From Enhydrobacter sp. (GTDB taxonomy: Bacteria > Pseudomonadota > Alphaproteobacteria > Reyranellales > Reyranellaceae), in assembly GCF_030246845.1 (NCBI RefSeq), contig NZ_CP126889.1, positions 1,798,001 to 1,862,000 on the forward strand: DNA of 64,000 nucleotides, read 5' to 3'. Below, in pieces: positions 25,313-33,414 of the stretch. A model generated the notes under the pieces. It saw only the letters and a program-made list of their open reading frames with translations, was not told where the DNA came from and did no database searches. Within the stretch, counting starts at the first letter, position 1; the number at the start of each line of letters is the position of its first letter. Made by a program: the position numbers and the translations under genes.

Positions 25313-26259
25313 GAGCCGATCCGAGAAGTTGTGATTCAGGAACAATGTATTGGCCTGGTCAAGCGCCTGAGCATGAGTCGGATCATGGCAAGGCGAATGA
25401 AGGCGACGACGGTGCAGGCGTAGCGTTCGAAGTCACGAGCGAGCCTGCGGTTGCGAGAGATCCAGGCGAAGGTTCGCTCGACGATCCATCGCTTGGGCAG
25501 AACGCTGAAGTTGTGCGCCTCGGTGCGCTTGACGATTTCGATCTGCCAGGAGCCGATATCGGCAACGACTTGGGCGACGCGTGGCCCTTGATAACCGGCA
25601 TCAGCGAAGAGTTTGAGGATCGAGGGAAAGCGGCGTCTTGCGTTGCGCAGCAGCCGGCGGACGCCGTCGCGATCCTGCACATTGGCGCGATGGACGACGA
25701 CGTTCAGCAACAGGCCGAGCGTATCGACGACGATATGTCGCTTGCGACCGGTCACCTTCTTGCCCGCGTCGTAGCCTTGCGGATCGATCGAGGCCCCCCT
25801 TTTTGCGCCGCTTTGGCGCTCTGACTGTCGAGGATTGCTACTGTCGGCTCGGGCTTGCGTCCCGCCGCCTCGCGCACCTGGACATACAGGGCCTGATGCA
25901 GGCGCAGCAGAGTCCGATCCGAGCGCCAGAGCGCAAAATAGTCGTACACCGTGCTCTTGGGCGGCAGGTCTTTGGGCAAGGCGTCCCACTGGCAACCGGT
26001 CGACAGCAGATAGAACACGGCGTTCAGCACTTCCCGCATATTGACGTCGCGCGGCCGCCCGCCACGGCGGGCGGGGGGAATCAGCGGCGCCACCAGTGCC
26101 CATTCCGCATCCGTCAAATCGCTGGGGTAGCGCAGCGCCTTGCGCTCATGAGCCCGACGATGCTCTGTCGTCCACATCTGGCACCTGTCTCAAACCACAG
26201 AGTGCCGAACAATGAATCACAACAGATTCTTCCGACTCAAGTTCTTTCCGGATAGGCTC
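25313..26259 (-). mobile_element. IS5-family insertion sequence (IS427-like)
   Basis: This complete element of 947 bp has terminal inverted repeats starting GAGCCGATCC (left, 25313) and GAGCCTATCC (right end read inwards from 26259), with a shared TTGTGATTCA block a little further in. It is flanked by the 3-bp direct repeat TTA (25310-25312 and 26260-26262), the TNA-type target of this group. It encodes two overlapping transposase frames on the minus strand. Structurally it looks intact and recently inserted. Confidence 0.9.
25336..26177 (-). CDS. IS5-family transposase (two frames, programmed -1 frameshift)
   Basis: The first frame (25752-26177, 141 aa, start MWTTEHRRAHERKALRYPSD) holds the helix-turn-helix region and the first catalytic Asp (AILDSQS). 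The second frame, entered by a -1 shift and ending at 25336, holds GRKRHIVVDTLG, the second Asp (FADAGYQG) and the Glu (RWIVERTFAW). The A5G6 run at 25794-25804 (minus strand) is the probable slippery site. The fused protein would be about 280 residues with a complete DDE triad. Frameshifting is a known mode of expression in this IS group; its operation here is inferred. Confidence 0.92.
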
Positions 26260-26421
26260 TTAGTTTCCGGAAAGGCCGATGCTGGTCGTGGTGGTGGTCG
26301 TCTGCGCCGCAGGCGCCGTCGTCACGACGGGCGCCGGCGTTGGCCTCTGGACCGTGGTCGAACTTAACGAACAGGCAGCGACCGAAAGGCAGGCAAGCAC
26401 CATGAGTGCGACAAGCCGCAT
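26260..26421 (-). CDS. Small lipoprotein (hypothetical)
   Basis: This 53-residue protein has a lipoprotein signal (MRLVALMVLACLSVAAC, lipobox LSVAAC), followed by a Pro/Thr/Ala-rich tail with a run of six Thr. It is predicted to be lipid-anchored in the envelope; no domain is recognised. The ATG at 26419-26421 has a GGAGA-like site upstream. Its TAA stop codon is exactly the TTA target duplication of the adjacent IS, so the insertion left the reading frame unchanged but removed its native 3' region. Confidence 0.65.
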   Translation of the reverse strand: MRLVALMVLACLSVAACSLSSTTVQRPTPAPVVTTAPAAQTTTTTTSIGLSGN

Positions 26422-26715
26422 CTGAATCTCCTTTGCCCTCCTGGGCAGCGGCCACCTAACGGAAATCGCGCTTGCGGGTTGCGTGTCAGAACACCATCCG
26501 TCACCAAGGCCACGGCCAGGAAGATCACGAAAAACGCGCGTCCCCCTGCATCCACTGCCGTTGCATGGCACTGCATCAATGCTGCATTGCCACAAATTAA
26601 GTGCGGCAATGCAGCGTCGGTGGCCCTATATTTGGGACAGTGCTCGCGGCGAGTCCTGCCCCCTCGGCCTGCGGGCGCATCGAGCCGGTGTCCGGAGAAA
26701 GTGAACGATATCAAT
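26422..26715. promoter_or_regulatory. Divergent intergenic region between lipoprotein and phaZ, with palindrome
   Basis: This region of about 290 bp holds no gene. It contains a perfect 11-bp inverted repeat, GCTGCATTGCC (26581-26591) and GGCAATGCAGC (26605-26615), with a 13-nt A/T-rich loop, and further TGC/GCA-rich motifs just upstream. A CCTATATTTG stretch at 26625-26634 could hold a -10 element for phaZ. The palindrome is a candidate operator for a polyhydroxybutyrate regulator such as PhaR; that assignment is inferred. Confidence 0.45.
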
Positions 26716-27954
26716 ATGCTAGACACCAATATGATCTACTACGCGTACGAAATGAACCGCCACCTCGCCCAGCCCGTACGGCTATGGGCGGGCGCCGTCG
26801 GCCGGCTCTGCTCGAGCCCGTATAATCCTTGGTCGGATACATGGTTCGGCAAGTCGATGACGGCGGGCGCGGAAATCGTCACGCGCCTGACGCAGGACTA
26901 CGGCAAGCCGTCCTTCGGCCTTTCGACCACGCGGATCGACGGCGAGACGGTGGCGGTCAACGAAGAGATCCTGCTGCGCAAGCCGTTCTGTCAGCTCCTG
27001 CGCTTCCGGCGCGACACGACACGGCGCGATCCGAAGGTACTGCTGGTGGCGCCGATGAGCGGCCACTTCGCGACGCTGCTGCGCGGCACGGTCGAGGCGC
27101 TCTTGCCCGAGCATGATGTCCACATCACCGACTGGGCGGACGCGCGCGAGGTTCCGCTCTACCAGGGCAACTTCGATCTCGACGACTATATCGACTACAT
27201 CATCGATTTCTGCCGGTATCTCGGCCCCGACCTGCACGTGATCGCGGTGTGCCAACCGTCGGTGCCCGTCCTCGGCGCAGCGGCGCTGATGGCGCAGGAC
27301 AAGGACCCGCAGCAGCCGCGCTCGCTCACGCTGATGGGCGGACCGATCGACACGCGGCTCAGCCCGACCGTGCCGAACGACCTCGCGATGCGCAATTCGA
27401 TGATGTGGTTCCGGCAGAACGTGATCGCGACGGTGCCGCTCAACTATCCCGGCGCCATGCGGCGCGTCTATCCGGGCTTCGTCCAGCTCACGAGCTTCAT
27501 CTCGATGAACCTCGACCGGCACATCAACGCCCATATGCGCCAGTTCGAGCATCTCATCAAAGGCGACGACGACAACGCCGAGGCGCATCGCACCTTCTAC
27601 GACGAGTATCTTGCCGTGATGGATCTCACGGCCGAGTTCTATCTCCAGACCATCCAGGTCGTGTTCAAGGAGCATCGGTTGCCGCGTGGCGTCTGGGTGA
27701 GCCGCGGCCGCAAGATCGATCCTTCGGCGATCGAGACGGCGCTGATGACGGTCGAGGGCGAGCTCGACGACATATCGGGCCTCGGCCAGACCAAGGCCGC
27801 CCACGCGCTCACGCCCAACATTCCCGGCGCCCGGCACGTCCACTGGGAGCAGCCGCGCGTCGGGCACTACGGCATCTTCAACGGCCGCAAATGGCGCGAG
27901 CAGATCATGCCGCGGGTACGCGATTTCATCCGCGCCAGCAACGACCCCTCGTAA
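26716..27954 (+). CDS. phaZ: Intracellular polyhydroxybutyrate depolymerase
   Basis: This 412-residue protein matches the intracellular PhaZ (PhaZa1-type) family, which mobilises PHB granules to hydroxybutyrate units. The nucleophile is Cys in AVCQPSVPVL (about residue 180) instead of Ser, typical of this family. Flanking blocks are YAYEMNRHLAQP at the N-terminus, RFRRDTTRRDPKVLLVAPMS, THE-like ITDWADAREVP and the C-terminal HWEQPRVGHYGIFNGRKWRE with the catalytic His. The ATG at 26716 is used; a GTG at 26701 or ATG at 26731 are alternatives, since the GGAG at 26694 is not ideally spaced for any. A yellow-flag palindrome upstream may regulate it. Confidence 0.93.
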   Translation: MLDTNMIYYAYEMNRHLAQPVRLWAGAVGRLCSSPYNPWSDTWFGKSMTAGAEIVTRLTQDYGKPSFGLSTTRIDGETVAVNEEILLRKPFCQLLRFRRDTTRRDPKVLLVAPMSGHFATLLRGTVEALLPEHDVHITDWADAREVPLYQGNFDLDDYIDYIIDFCRYLGPDLHVIAVCQPSVPVLGAAALMAQDKDPQQPRSLTLMGGPIDTRLSPTVPNDLAMRNSMMWFRQNVIATVPLNYPGAMRRVYPGFVQLTSFISMNLDRHINAHMRQFEHLIKGDDDNAEAHRTFYDEYLAVMDLTAEFYLQTIQVVFKEHRLPRGVWVSRGRKIDPSAIETALMTVEGELDDISGLGQTKAAHALTPNIPGARHVHWEQPRVGHYGIFNGRKWREQIMPRVRDFIRASNDPS

Positions 27955-28061
27955 GTCTCCGGACATTTTCGGGGCACGCTGCAGCGCCCGCACCTCCCAC
28001 GCAGGAACCGCCTTCGCGGCGGCAACGTTGCTACTGCGTCCTGCAATACGGAGGAACGATC

Positions 28062-28382
28062 ATGTCTCGCTTCAGCCGACCTGGCTCGCTCGGCGGCCTG
28101 ACCTTGGCGGTCAGTGTTGGTGTGCTGGCCAGCGCCGTGTACGCGCAAGATGTGGTGTATGTCCCGACGGCACCCCCGGCGCCGCGCGTCGAGGTGATGC
28201 CTCCCCTCCCACCCGGCCGCGTCGAGACCTGGCAGCCGGGCTATTGGCGCTGGAATGGCGCCGAATATGTCTGGGTCGCCGGCCACTACGTGGATGCGCC
28301 GCGGCGCGGCGCGGTGTGGATCCCGGGACGTTGGGAGCAACGCCCTCAGGGATGGGTCTACATAGCAGGCCACTGGGGTTGA
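28062..28382 (+). CDS. YXWGXW-type repeat exported protein
   Basis: This 106-residue protein has a signal peptide (about residues 1-28, cleavage near VYAQD), a Pro-rich linker and repeated aromatic motifs: WQPGYWRWNGAEYVWVAGHY and WIPGRWEQRPQGWVYIAGHW. The pattern is that of YXWGXW-repeat proteins found in many alphaproteobacteria, of unknown envelope function. GGAGGAACG lies upstream of the ATG at 28062. It converges with recQ, 36 bp away. Confidence 0.85.
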   Translation: MSRFSRPGSLGGLTLAVSVGVLASAVYAQDVVYVPTAPPAPRVEVMPPLPPGRVETWQPGYWRWNGAEYVWVAGHYVDAPRRGAVWIPGRWEQRPQGWVYIAGHWG

Positions 28383-28418
28383 TCGGCAGACAGACGGCCG
28401 CAGCAGCGTGCTCCGGCG

Positions 28419-30236
28419 CTATCGATCGAAGGTCTGCACGACGTCGAGGAAGGCCGAACCGTAACGTTCGAGCTTGCTGTCGCCGACTCCGTGGATCTCG
28501 CGCATCGCGCTCAGACTGGCCGGGCGATGGGTCGCCAGCTCGATCAAGGTGCGGTCCGAGAAAACGACGTAGGCCGGCACCTTCTGCGCCTGCGCCAGCT
28601 TCGACCGCAGCGATTTCAGTGCGGCCAGGAGCGCGGCATCGGCATCCTCGGCGGCGGCCGCCGGAGCGGCGGCCCGCCGTTCGCGGCGCGCCGCTTGGGG
28701 TGCGCCGAGATCCTTGCGCAGCTCGATCCGGGCCGCGCCTTTGAGGACCTGCCATCCCTCGTCCGTGACGGACCACCGGCCATGCTCCATCAGATCCTGG
28801 ATGATGAGCCCCAGGGCCGAGAGCTGGCGGAAGATCGAGCGCCATTCGGCGGCGCGTCGGTCGGCACCGACGCCGAAAGTCGGCAGCCGGTCGTGCTGGA
28901 ACTTGAGCACATTGTCTGTGCGGTCGCCGCATAGAATGGCGATCAGGTGCTCCATGCCGAATCGTTCGCCGGTGCGCACGATGGCCGACATGATCTTTTG
29001 TGCCTCGACGGTGCCGTCGAAACGCTCGACGCCCTCCTGGCAAAGATCGCAGTTGCTGCAGGGTGCCGAGGGCTCGCCGAAATAGCCGAGCAGCGTCTGG
29101 CGCCGACAGCGCGGCGCCTCGGCCAGCGCCAGCAGCGCATTGAGCCGCTGCCGTTCGACCCGCTTGCGCTCGTCGGTGGAGTCGCTCTGCTCGATCTGCA
29201 GCCGGCGCAGGCGCATGTCGTCGAGCCCGTAGAGGGTGAGCGTGTCGGCGGCGAGCCCGTCACGCCCGGCCCGCCCGATCTCCTGATAATAGGCCTCGAC
29301 GTTCGCCGGCAGGTCGGCATGGCAGACGAAGCGCACGTCGGGCTTGTCGATGCCCATGCCGAACGCGACGGTCGCCGTCATCACCACGCCGTCCCGCTGC
29401 TGAAAGGCGTCCTGATGGCGATCGCGCACCGCCTTGTCGAGACCTGCATGATAGGGCAGCGCATCGACGCCGCCCGTCCTGAGCGTCTCCGCCAGCTCCT
29501 CGACCTTGCGCCGCGACGCGCAATAGACGATGCCGCTTGCGCCCTGGCGGGCCCGCACGAACGCCAGGATCTGGCGCGAGGAGCGTTCCTTGGGCTTGAA
29601 GGCGAGCCTCAGGTTCGGTCGATCGAAGCTTCGCACGAAAACGCGGGGCGGCGCGGCGAAGAGCTTGTCGACAATGTCGCCGCGCGTCGGCGCATCGGCC
29701 GTCGCGGTGAGGGCGATGGTCTGCAGCCGTCCGCCGATCTGACGCGCGAGCCTGCCCAGCGCGAGATACTCGGGGCGGAAGTCGTGTCCCCATTGCGAGA
29801 CACAGTGGGCCTCGTCGATCGCCATCATCGCGACATTCGTCTCGGCCAACATCTCGACGGTATCGGGCCGCGCCAGGCGCTCGGGTGCGAGGTAGAGAAG
29901 CCGCAACTCGCGGCGCCGCAGAAGATCGAGCACCTGCGCGTTCTGGGCAGGCTCGTTACCCGAGTTCAGGCTGCCGGCGGCGACGCCCGCCGCGGCGAGC
30001 GCCCGTACCTGATCGCGCATGAGCGCGATCAGAGGCGACACGACCACGGTGAGACCCGGCCGTGCGACGGCCGGCAGCTGGTAGCAAAGCGACTTGCCGG
30101 AGCCGGTTGGCATCACGGCAAGCACGTTCTCGCCGTCGAGGACGGCGCGCACGATTTCTTCCTGGCCTGGGCGGAACGAATCGAAACCGAAGACGGAATG
30201 CAGCAGGTCGCGTGCAGTCGAAAGCTGATCGGACAT
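28419..30236 (-). CDS. recQ: ATP-dependent DNA helicase RecQ
   Basis: RecQ unwinds DNA 3' to 5' in recombination and fork repair. The product is 605 residues from the ATG at 30234-30236 (an in-frame extension to 30344 is not supported). Visible features: Walker A PTGSGKSLCYQLPA, DEAH box AIDEAHCVSQWGHDFRP, motif VI QEIGRAGRDG, and zinc-binding cysteines in CRRQ and CSNCDLC. A winged-helix region follows, with a C-terminal HRDC domain (about 530-605, ending HGVGDSKLERYGSAFL). It is monocistronic, convergent with the YXWGXW gene and divergent from the outer-membrane protein gene. Confidence 0.96.
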   Translation of the reverse strand: MSDQLSTARDLLHSVFGFDSFRPGQEEIVRAVLDGENVLAVMPTGSGKSLCYQLPAVARPGLTVVVSPLIALMRDQVRALAAAGVAAGSLNSGNEPAQNAQVLDLLRRRELRLLYLAPERLARPDTVEMLAETNVAMMAIDEAHCVSQWGHDFRPEYLALGRLARQIGGRLQTIALTATADAPTRGDIVDKLFAAPPRVFVRSFDRPNLRLAFKPKERSSRQILAFVRARQGASGIVYCASRRKVEELAETLRTGGVDALPYHAGLDKAVRDRHQDAFQQRDGVVMTATVAFGMGIDKPDVRFVCHADLPANVEAYYQEIGRAGRDGLAADTLTLYGLDDMRLRRLQIEQSDSTDERKRVERQRLNALLALAEAPRCRRQTLLGYFGEPSAPCSNCDLCQEGVERFDGTVEAQKIMSAIVRTGERFGMEHLIAILCGDRTDNVLKFQHDRLPTFGVGADRRAAEWRSIFRQLSALGLIIQDLMEHGRWSVTDEGWQVLKGAARIELRKDLGAPQAARRERRAAAPAAAAEDADAALLAALKSLRSKLAQAQKVPAYVVFSDRTLIELATHRPASLSAMREIHGVGDSKLERYGSAFLDVVQTFDR

Positions 30237-30502
30237 CGGGCTTGGGAGCGGCAGACTATCGCCGCGCTTCTGTCTCCGCACTGTGGATGAACGGCGAGCG
30301 TGTTTTCGTCGCATTCGGTTCACGAGCGCTTCACCGGTGCACATCCGAAAGTCGGTACCATGCGCCCGACTGATGGGCCCGCGTCACAGCGCGACGCTGC
30401 CTTTTCTCCTCCAAGCTGATGCCCTGCGAGCGCCGCTTTTCGGCGGCTCACTCCGCGCACCCACCGACGTCCCCTGTCTTCAACTGTCTCGTGGAGTGTG
30501 TG

Positions 30503-31177
30503 ATGAAGTTACGAAACTCGATCGGTCTTGCCGCCGTCGCGACGGCGATGATCGCGGCGCCGCTGGTTGCCGAGGCGCAACCGGCCAATCCCTACTGGGA
30601 AGGCTTCTATGCCGGTCTCAACGCCGGCGGCTTGTGGAACCAGACCTCTGCCGCGATCAGCGAGAACAACACCATCGGCGGCTTCACTGGAACCGGCAGT
30701 GGCTTCGTCGGCGGCGGCCAGGCCGGCTACAACTACCTGATCGGCCCGCTGCTGCTGGGCGGCGAGATCGATTTCCAGGGATCGACGCAGACCACGAACG
30801 TCACCGGCGGCGCCGGCCCCTCGACCATCGCGGCGCAGGAAGCCGTGCCGTGGTTCGCCACCTTCCGGGCGCGCGTCGGCTATCCGATCGGCTCGGTCAT
30901 GCCCTATATCACGGGCGGCGCCGTATGGGGCCACCAGACGCTGAATGGCTATGACACCGCGGGCGGCGGCTATTTCAACGCCTCCAACAACTTCTGGACC
31001 TACACGGTGGGCGGCGGCGTCGAGGGCCATATCGACGACAGGTGGAGCGCCAAGCTCGAGTACCTCTATCTCGGCACGCCCGATACGTCGCTGTCGACGC
31101 CGAACACCAGCGCCGTGACCGCCGGCAGCGGCGTCGGCAACCTGATCCGCGTCGGTCTGAACTACAAGTTCTACTGA
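30503..31177 (+). CDS. Outer-membrane beta-barrel protein (Omp25/RopB-like)
   Basis: This 224-residue protein has a signal peptide (residues 1-25, cleavage near AEAQP). Alternating hydrophobic strands are typical of an 8-stranded OmpA-like barrel: YWEGFYAGLNAGG, GGQAGYNYLIGPLLLGGEIDFQG, ATFRARVGYPIG, YTVGGGVEGHI and WSAKLEYLYLG, ending in RVGLNYKFY with the terminal aromatic recognised by the BAM machinery. It is probably a structural outer-membrane protein of the Omp25/Omp31 group. GTGGAG precedes the ATG at 30503. The 265-bp upstream region from recQ contains an imperfect hairpin near 30427-30448 but no promoter I can defend. Confidence 0.9.
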   Translation: MKLRNSIGLAAVATAMIAAPLVAEAQPANPYWEGFYAGLNAGGLWNQTSAAISENNTIGGFTGTGSGFVGGGQAGYNYLIGPLLLGGEIDFQGSTQTTNVTGGAGPSTIAAQEAVPWFATFRARVGYPIGSVMPYITGGAVWGHQTLNGYDTAGGGYFNASNNFWTYTVGGGVEGHIDDRWSAKLEYLYLGTPDTSLSTPNTSAVTAGSGVGNLIRVGLNYKFY

Positions 31178-31265
31178 CCGGAAGCCGCCTCGCGGCAAAA
31201 ACATGGCGGAACCCGCGTGCTTTCCGGCCGTTCTTTACCCGAAGAATGGTTTCGGAGAGCACGCG

Positions 31266-31565
31266 GTGCTTTTGGGACTCGCCCTTCTGTTGGCGACGGT
31301 CGGCGTCGCCGCCCTGCCGCGCTGGCGGTACAGCCGGCGCTGGAGCTACGCGCCCAGCGCGGCGGCAGGCCTCCTGCTCGTGGCGGTCGCGGTCGCCGCG
31401 GCCGCGGGCCGGCCTGTGAACGGGGCCGACATCCGGATCACCAAGGCGCCGCCGGCGCCCGCGACGCCGTTGCACAACCCGACCATCGAGAACGCCCGCC
31501 AGCGCCTCTTGTGGTCGAGCGAACCGAGCATGGCCGCCATCATGGCCTACACCAGCTTCGATTGA
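31266..31565 (+). CDS. DUF3309-like small membrane protein with C-terminal extension
   Basis: This 99-residue protein from GTG at 31266 (CGGAGAG site 8 nt upstream) has a first half LLLATVGVAALPRWRYSRRW plus YAPSAAAGLLLVAVAVAA that resembles DUF3309: two short helices around a PxWxYSxxWGY-type loop. That family is normally about 50 residues; here a 45-residue hydrophilic tail follows (KAPPAPATPLHNPTIENARQ, partly). A longer reading from 31203 has no ribosome-binding site. The stop is 4 bp from the convergent SDR stop. The function is unknown. Confidence 0.6.
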   Translation: MLLGLALLLATVGVAALPRWRYSRRWSYAPSAAAGLLLVAVAVAAAAGRPVNGADIRITKAPPAPATPLHNPTIENARQRLLWSSEPSMAAIMAYTSFD

Positions 31566-31569
31566 GCGC

Positions 31570-32343
31570 TCAGTTGCGTGCCGCCTGTCCGCCATCGAGC
31601 GTTACGACGACGCCACTGATATAGCTCGCCCGCTCCGAAGCCAGGAAGACGGCGAGATCGGCCACTTCGTCCGGCTCGGCGGGACGGCCGAAGGGCATGT
31701 GAGTGGTGAGTTCCTTCCAACGCTCGGGATCGCCGAACTTCTGCTCCGCCTGGCCGCGCAACAGCGTCAACATGCGATCGGTCCGCGTCGCCGGCGGATT
31801 GATGGCCACGACCCGCACGCCATGGTCGATGCTCCTGGAGCCGACGGCGCGGGTGAAGGCCATCAGGCCGGCATTGGCCATGGTGCCTGCAACGTAGTCG
31901 TAGTTGTAGGATTCGCCCGCGAGCCCGATGATGTTGACGACGACGCCGTTCCTGCGCGCATACATCTTCTCGAGTATGGCCCGCGTGGCGTTGATGTAGC
32001 CGAACACCTTGAGCTCCCAGGCCTCGCGCCATTTGGGCTCGGTCATGCCGAAAATGTCACCCCGCGGGATGGCGCCGGCATTGTTGACCAGGATGTCGGC
32101 ATGTCCCGCCGCCTCGACCACGCCGCGCACCGTGTCGCCTTTCGAGAAATCGGCGGGATGGATCTCGACCGGCACGTTGTGCCGGCCGCGGATCGTGTCG
32201 CGCGCTTTCTCGAGCGATTCCTGCGAGCGCGAGGCGATGTGCACCGCGCAGCCTTCGGCGGCGAACGCCATCGCGCAGGCAAAGCCGATGCCGCGGCTAC
32301 CGCCCGTGATCAGGACGGTCTTGCCCGAGAGTTTCAGATCCAT
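31570..32343 (-). CDS. SDR-family protein lacking the canonical catalytic Ser and Lys
   Basis: This 257-residue short-chain dehydrogenase/reductase has an intact cofactor motif (TGGSRGIG, residues 13-20), ILVNNAG (84-90) and the C-terminal GGVVVTLDGGQ-type end. At the active site the usual Ser is replaced (NIIGLAGES, 137-145) and the YxxxK motif reads YVAGT (150-154), so only the Tyr remains. It binds NAD(P) by homology but its chemistry is uncertain. It may belong to a non-classical SDR subgroup. It follows the MBL-fold gene on the same strand, 87 bp away. Confidence 0.88.
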   Translation of the reverse strand: MDLKLSGKTVLITGGSRGIGFACAMAFAAEGCAVHIASRSQESLEKARDTIRGRHNVPVEIHPADFSKGDTVRGVVEAAGHADILVNNAGAIPRGDIFGMTEPKWREAWELKVFGYINATRAILEKMYARRNGVVVNIIGLAGESYNYDYVAGTMANAGLMAFTRAVGSRSIDHGVRVVAINPPATRTDRMLTLLRGQAEQKFGDPERWKELTTHMPFGRPAEPDEVADLAVFLASERASYISGVVVTLDGGQAARN

Positions 32344-32430
32344 GCGACGTTCTCCTTTACATTCGGGTCGTCCCGAGCGCTGCGTCCGGGCGGAACGCAC
32401 TGCGTTCGGAATGGCACCTTCTTGTTCTGC

Positions 32431-33324
32431 CTACAGCCGGTAGACGCTGTCGATACGCGCCCGGCCGTCGTCGGTCTTCACCCGTCCGTCCTTCACCATC
32501 TGGATCAGGTGCGCCAGCATCGAGCGGCCGGCGGCCGCGTGCAGATGGACGGGCGTATCGGCATAGTTCTTCGCCACCATCTGCGGGATAGTCTGCGGTC
32601 CTTCCTCGAGGCGCGCCAGGATCTGCGCCTCGCGCGCCAGCCGATGCTCGATATAGGCTCCGACGAACGGATGCGGATTGCGGATCTCCGCCCCGTGGGT
32701 CGGGATGTAGAGCGTCTCCTTGCGCGGCAGGAGCTTGCGCAGGCTCGCGAAATAGTCGGCCATGTTGCCGTCCGGCGGCGAGATCACGGCGGTCGACCAG
32801 CCCATGACGTGGTCGCCCGACAGCAGGGCATTGTCCTCGCGGACCGCGAAGCAGAGATGGTTGGAGATGTGGCCGGGCGTGTGGATCGCCTCGACGTTCC
32901 AGCCGTCGCCCTGCACGACGTCGCCGTCGCCGAGCTTGATGTCTGGCGCGAAGGCAAGATCGCCCGCCTCCTCCACCTGCTCGCCGGCCGGCGACTTTGG
33001 ATGCGGGCCATAGGAATAGACCTTGGCGCCCGTCGCCCTGGCGAGGGCCGGCGTCGCCGGCACATGGTCGATGTGCGTGTGGGTGACGAAGATGTGCGTC
33101 ACCGTCTCCCCGCGCACGGCGCGCAGCACAGCGTCGATATGGTCCTGCAGGTCGGGACCGGGATCGACGATGCCCACCTTGCCGTGGCCGATGATGTAGG
33201 TGCCGGTGCCCTTGAAAGTGAACGGATTGGGATTGTTGGCGACCACGCGACGGACGAGCGGCGTCACTTCCATCGCCGTGCCGTAGTCGAACTTGAAGTC
33301 CTTGATGAAGGGAATGCCGGGCAT
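32431..33324 (-). CDS. Metallo-beta-lactamase-fold hydrolase (LACTB2/RNase-Z-like)
   Basis: This 297-residue MBL-fold protein has the HxHxDH motif (THTHIDHVPA, about residue 80), further ligands in TPGHISNHLCF and LLSGDHVMGWST, and a winged-helix-like C-terminal domain (about 225-297), an arrangement like LACTB2. The likely activity is hydrolysis of a (thio)ester or phosphodiester with two metal ions. The ATG at 33322-33324 has AAGGA upstream. It is co-directional with the NHL-repeat gene, with a family-1 palindrome in the 88-bp gap. Confidence 0.9.
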   Translation of the reverse strand: MPGIPFIKDFKFDYGTAMEVTPLVRRVVANNPNPFTFKGTGTYIIGHGKVGIVDPGPDLQDHIDAVLRAVRGETVTHIFVTHTHIDHVPATPALARATGAKVYSYGPHPKSPAGEQVEEAGDLAFAPDIKLGDGDVVQGDGWNVEAIHTPGHISNHLCFAVREDNALLSGDHVMGWSTAVISPPDGNMADYFASLRKLLPRKETLYIPTHGAEIRNPHPFVGAYIEHRLAREAQILARLEEGPQTIPQMVAKNYADTPVHLHAAAGRSMLAHLIQMVKDGRVKTDDGRARIDSVYRL

Positions 33325-33350
33325 GGAAGACAAATCCTTTGAAGGCTTGG

Positions 33351-33414
33351 GGATCCCTCGCCGCGCTCGGGACACCGCCTTCTGTGTCATCCCGAGCGTG
33401 GCGAAGGATCTTTC
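33351..33414. repeat. Palindromic repeat family 1, copy B (arms facing outward)
   Basis: GGATCCCTCGCCGCGCTCGG (33351-33370) is followed by TGTCATCCCGAGCGTGGCGA (from 33385), the same two half-elements as in the other copies but in reversed order. It overlaps the very 3' end of the NHL gene and the leader of the MBL-fold gene. Confidence 0.7.

Noticed and set aside
26237..26729. Other open frames around the small lipoprotein gene
   Set aside because: Only the frame with a lipobox and a ribosome-binding site is plausible; the longer frames extend it through non-coding sequence.
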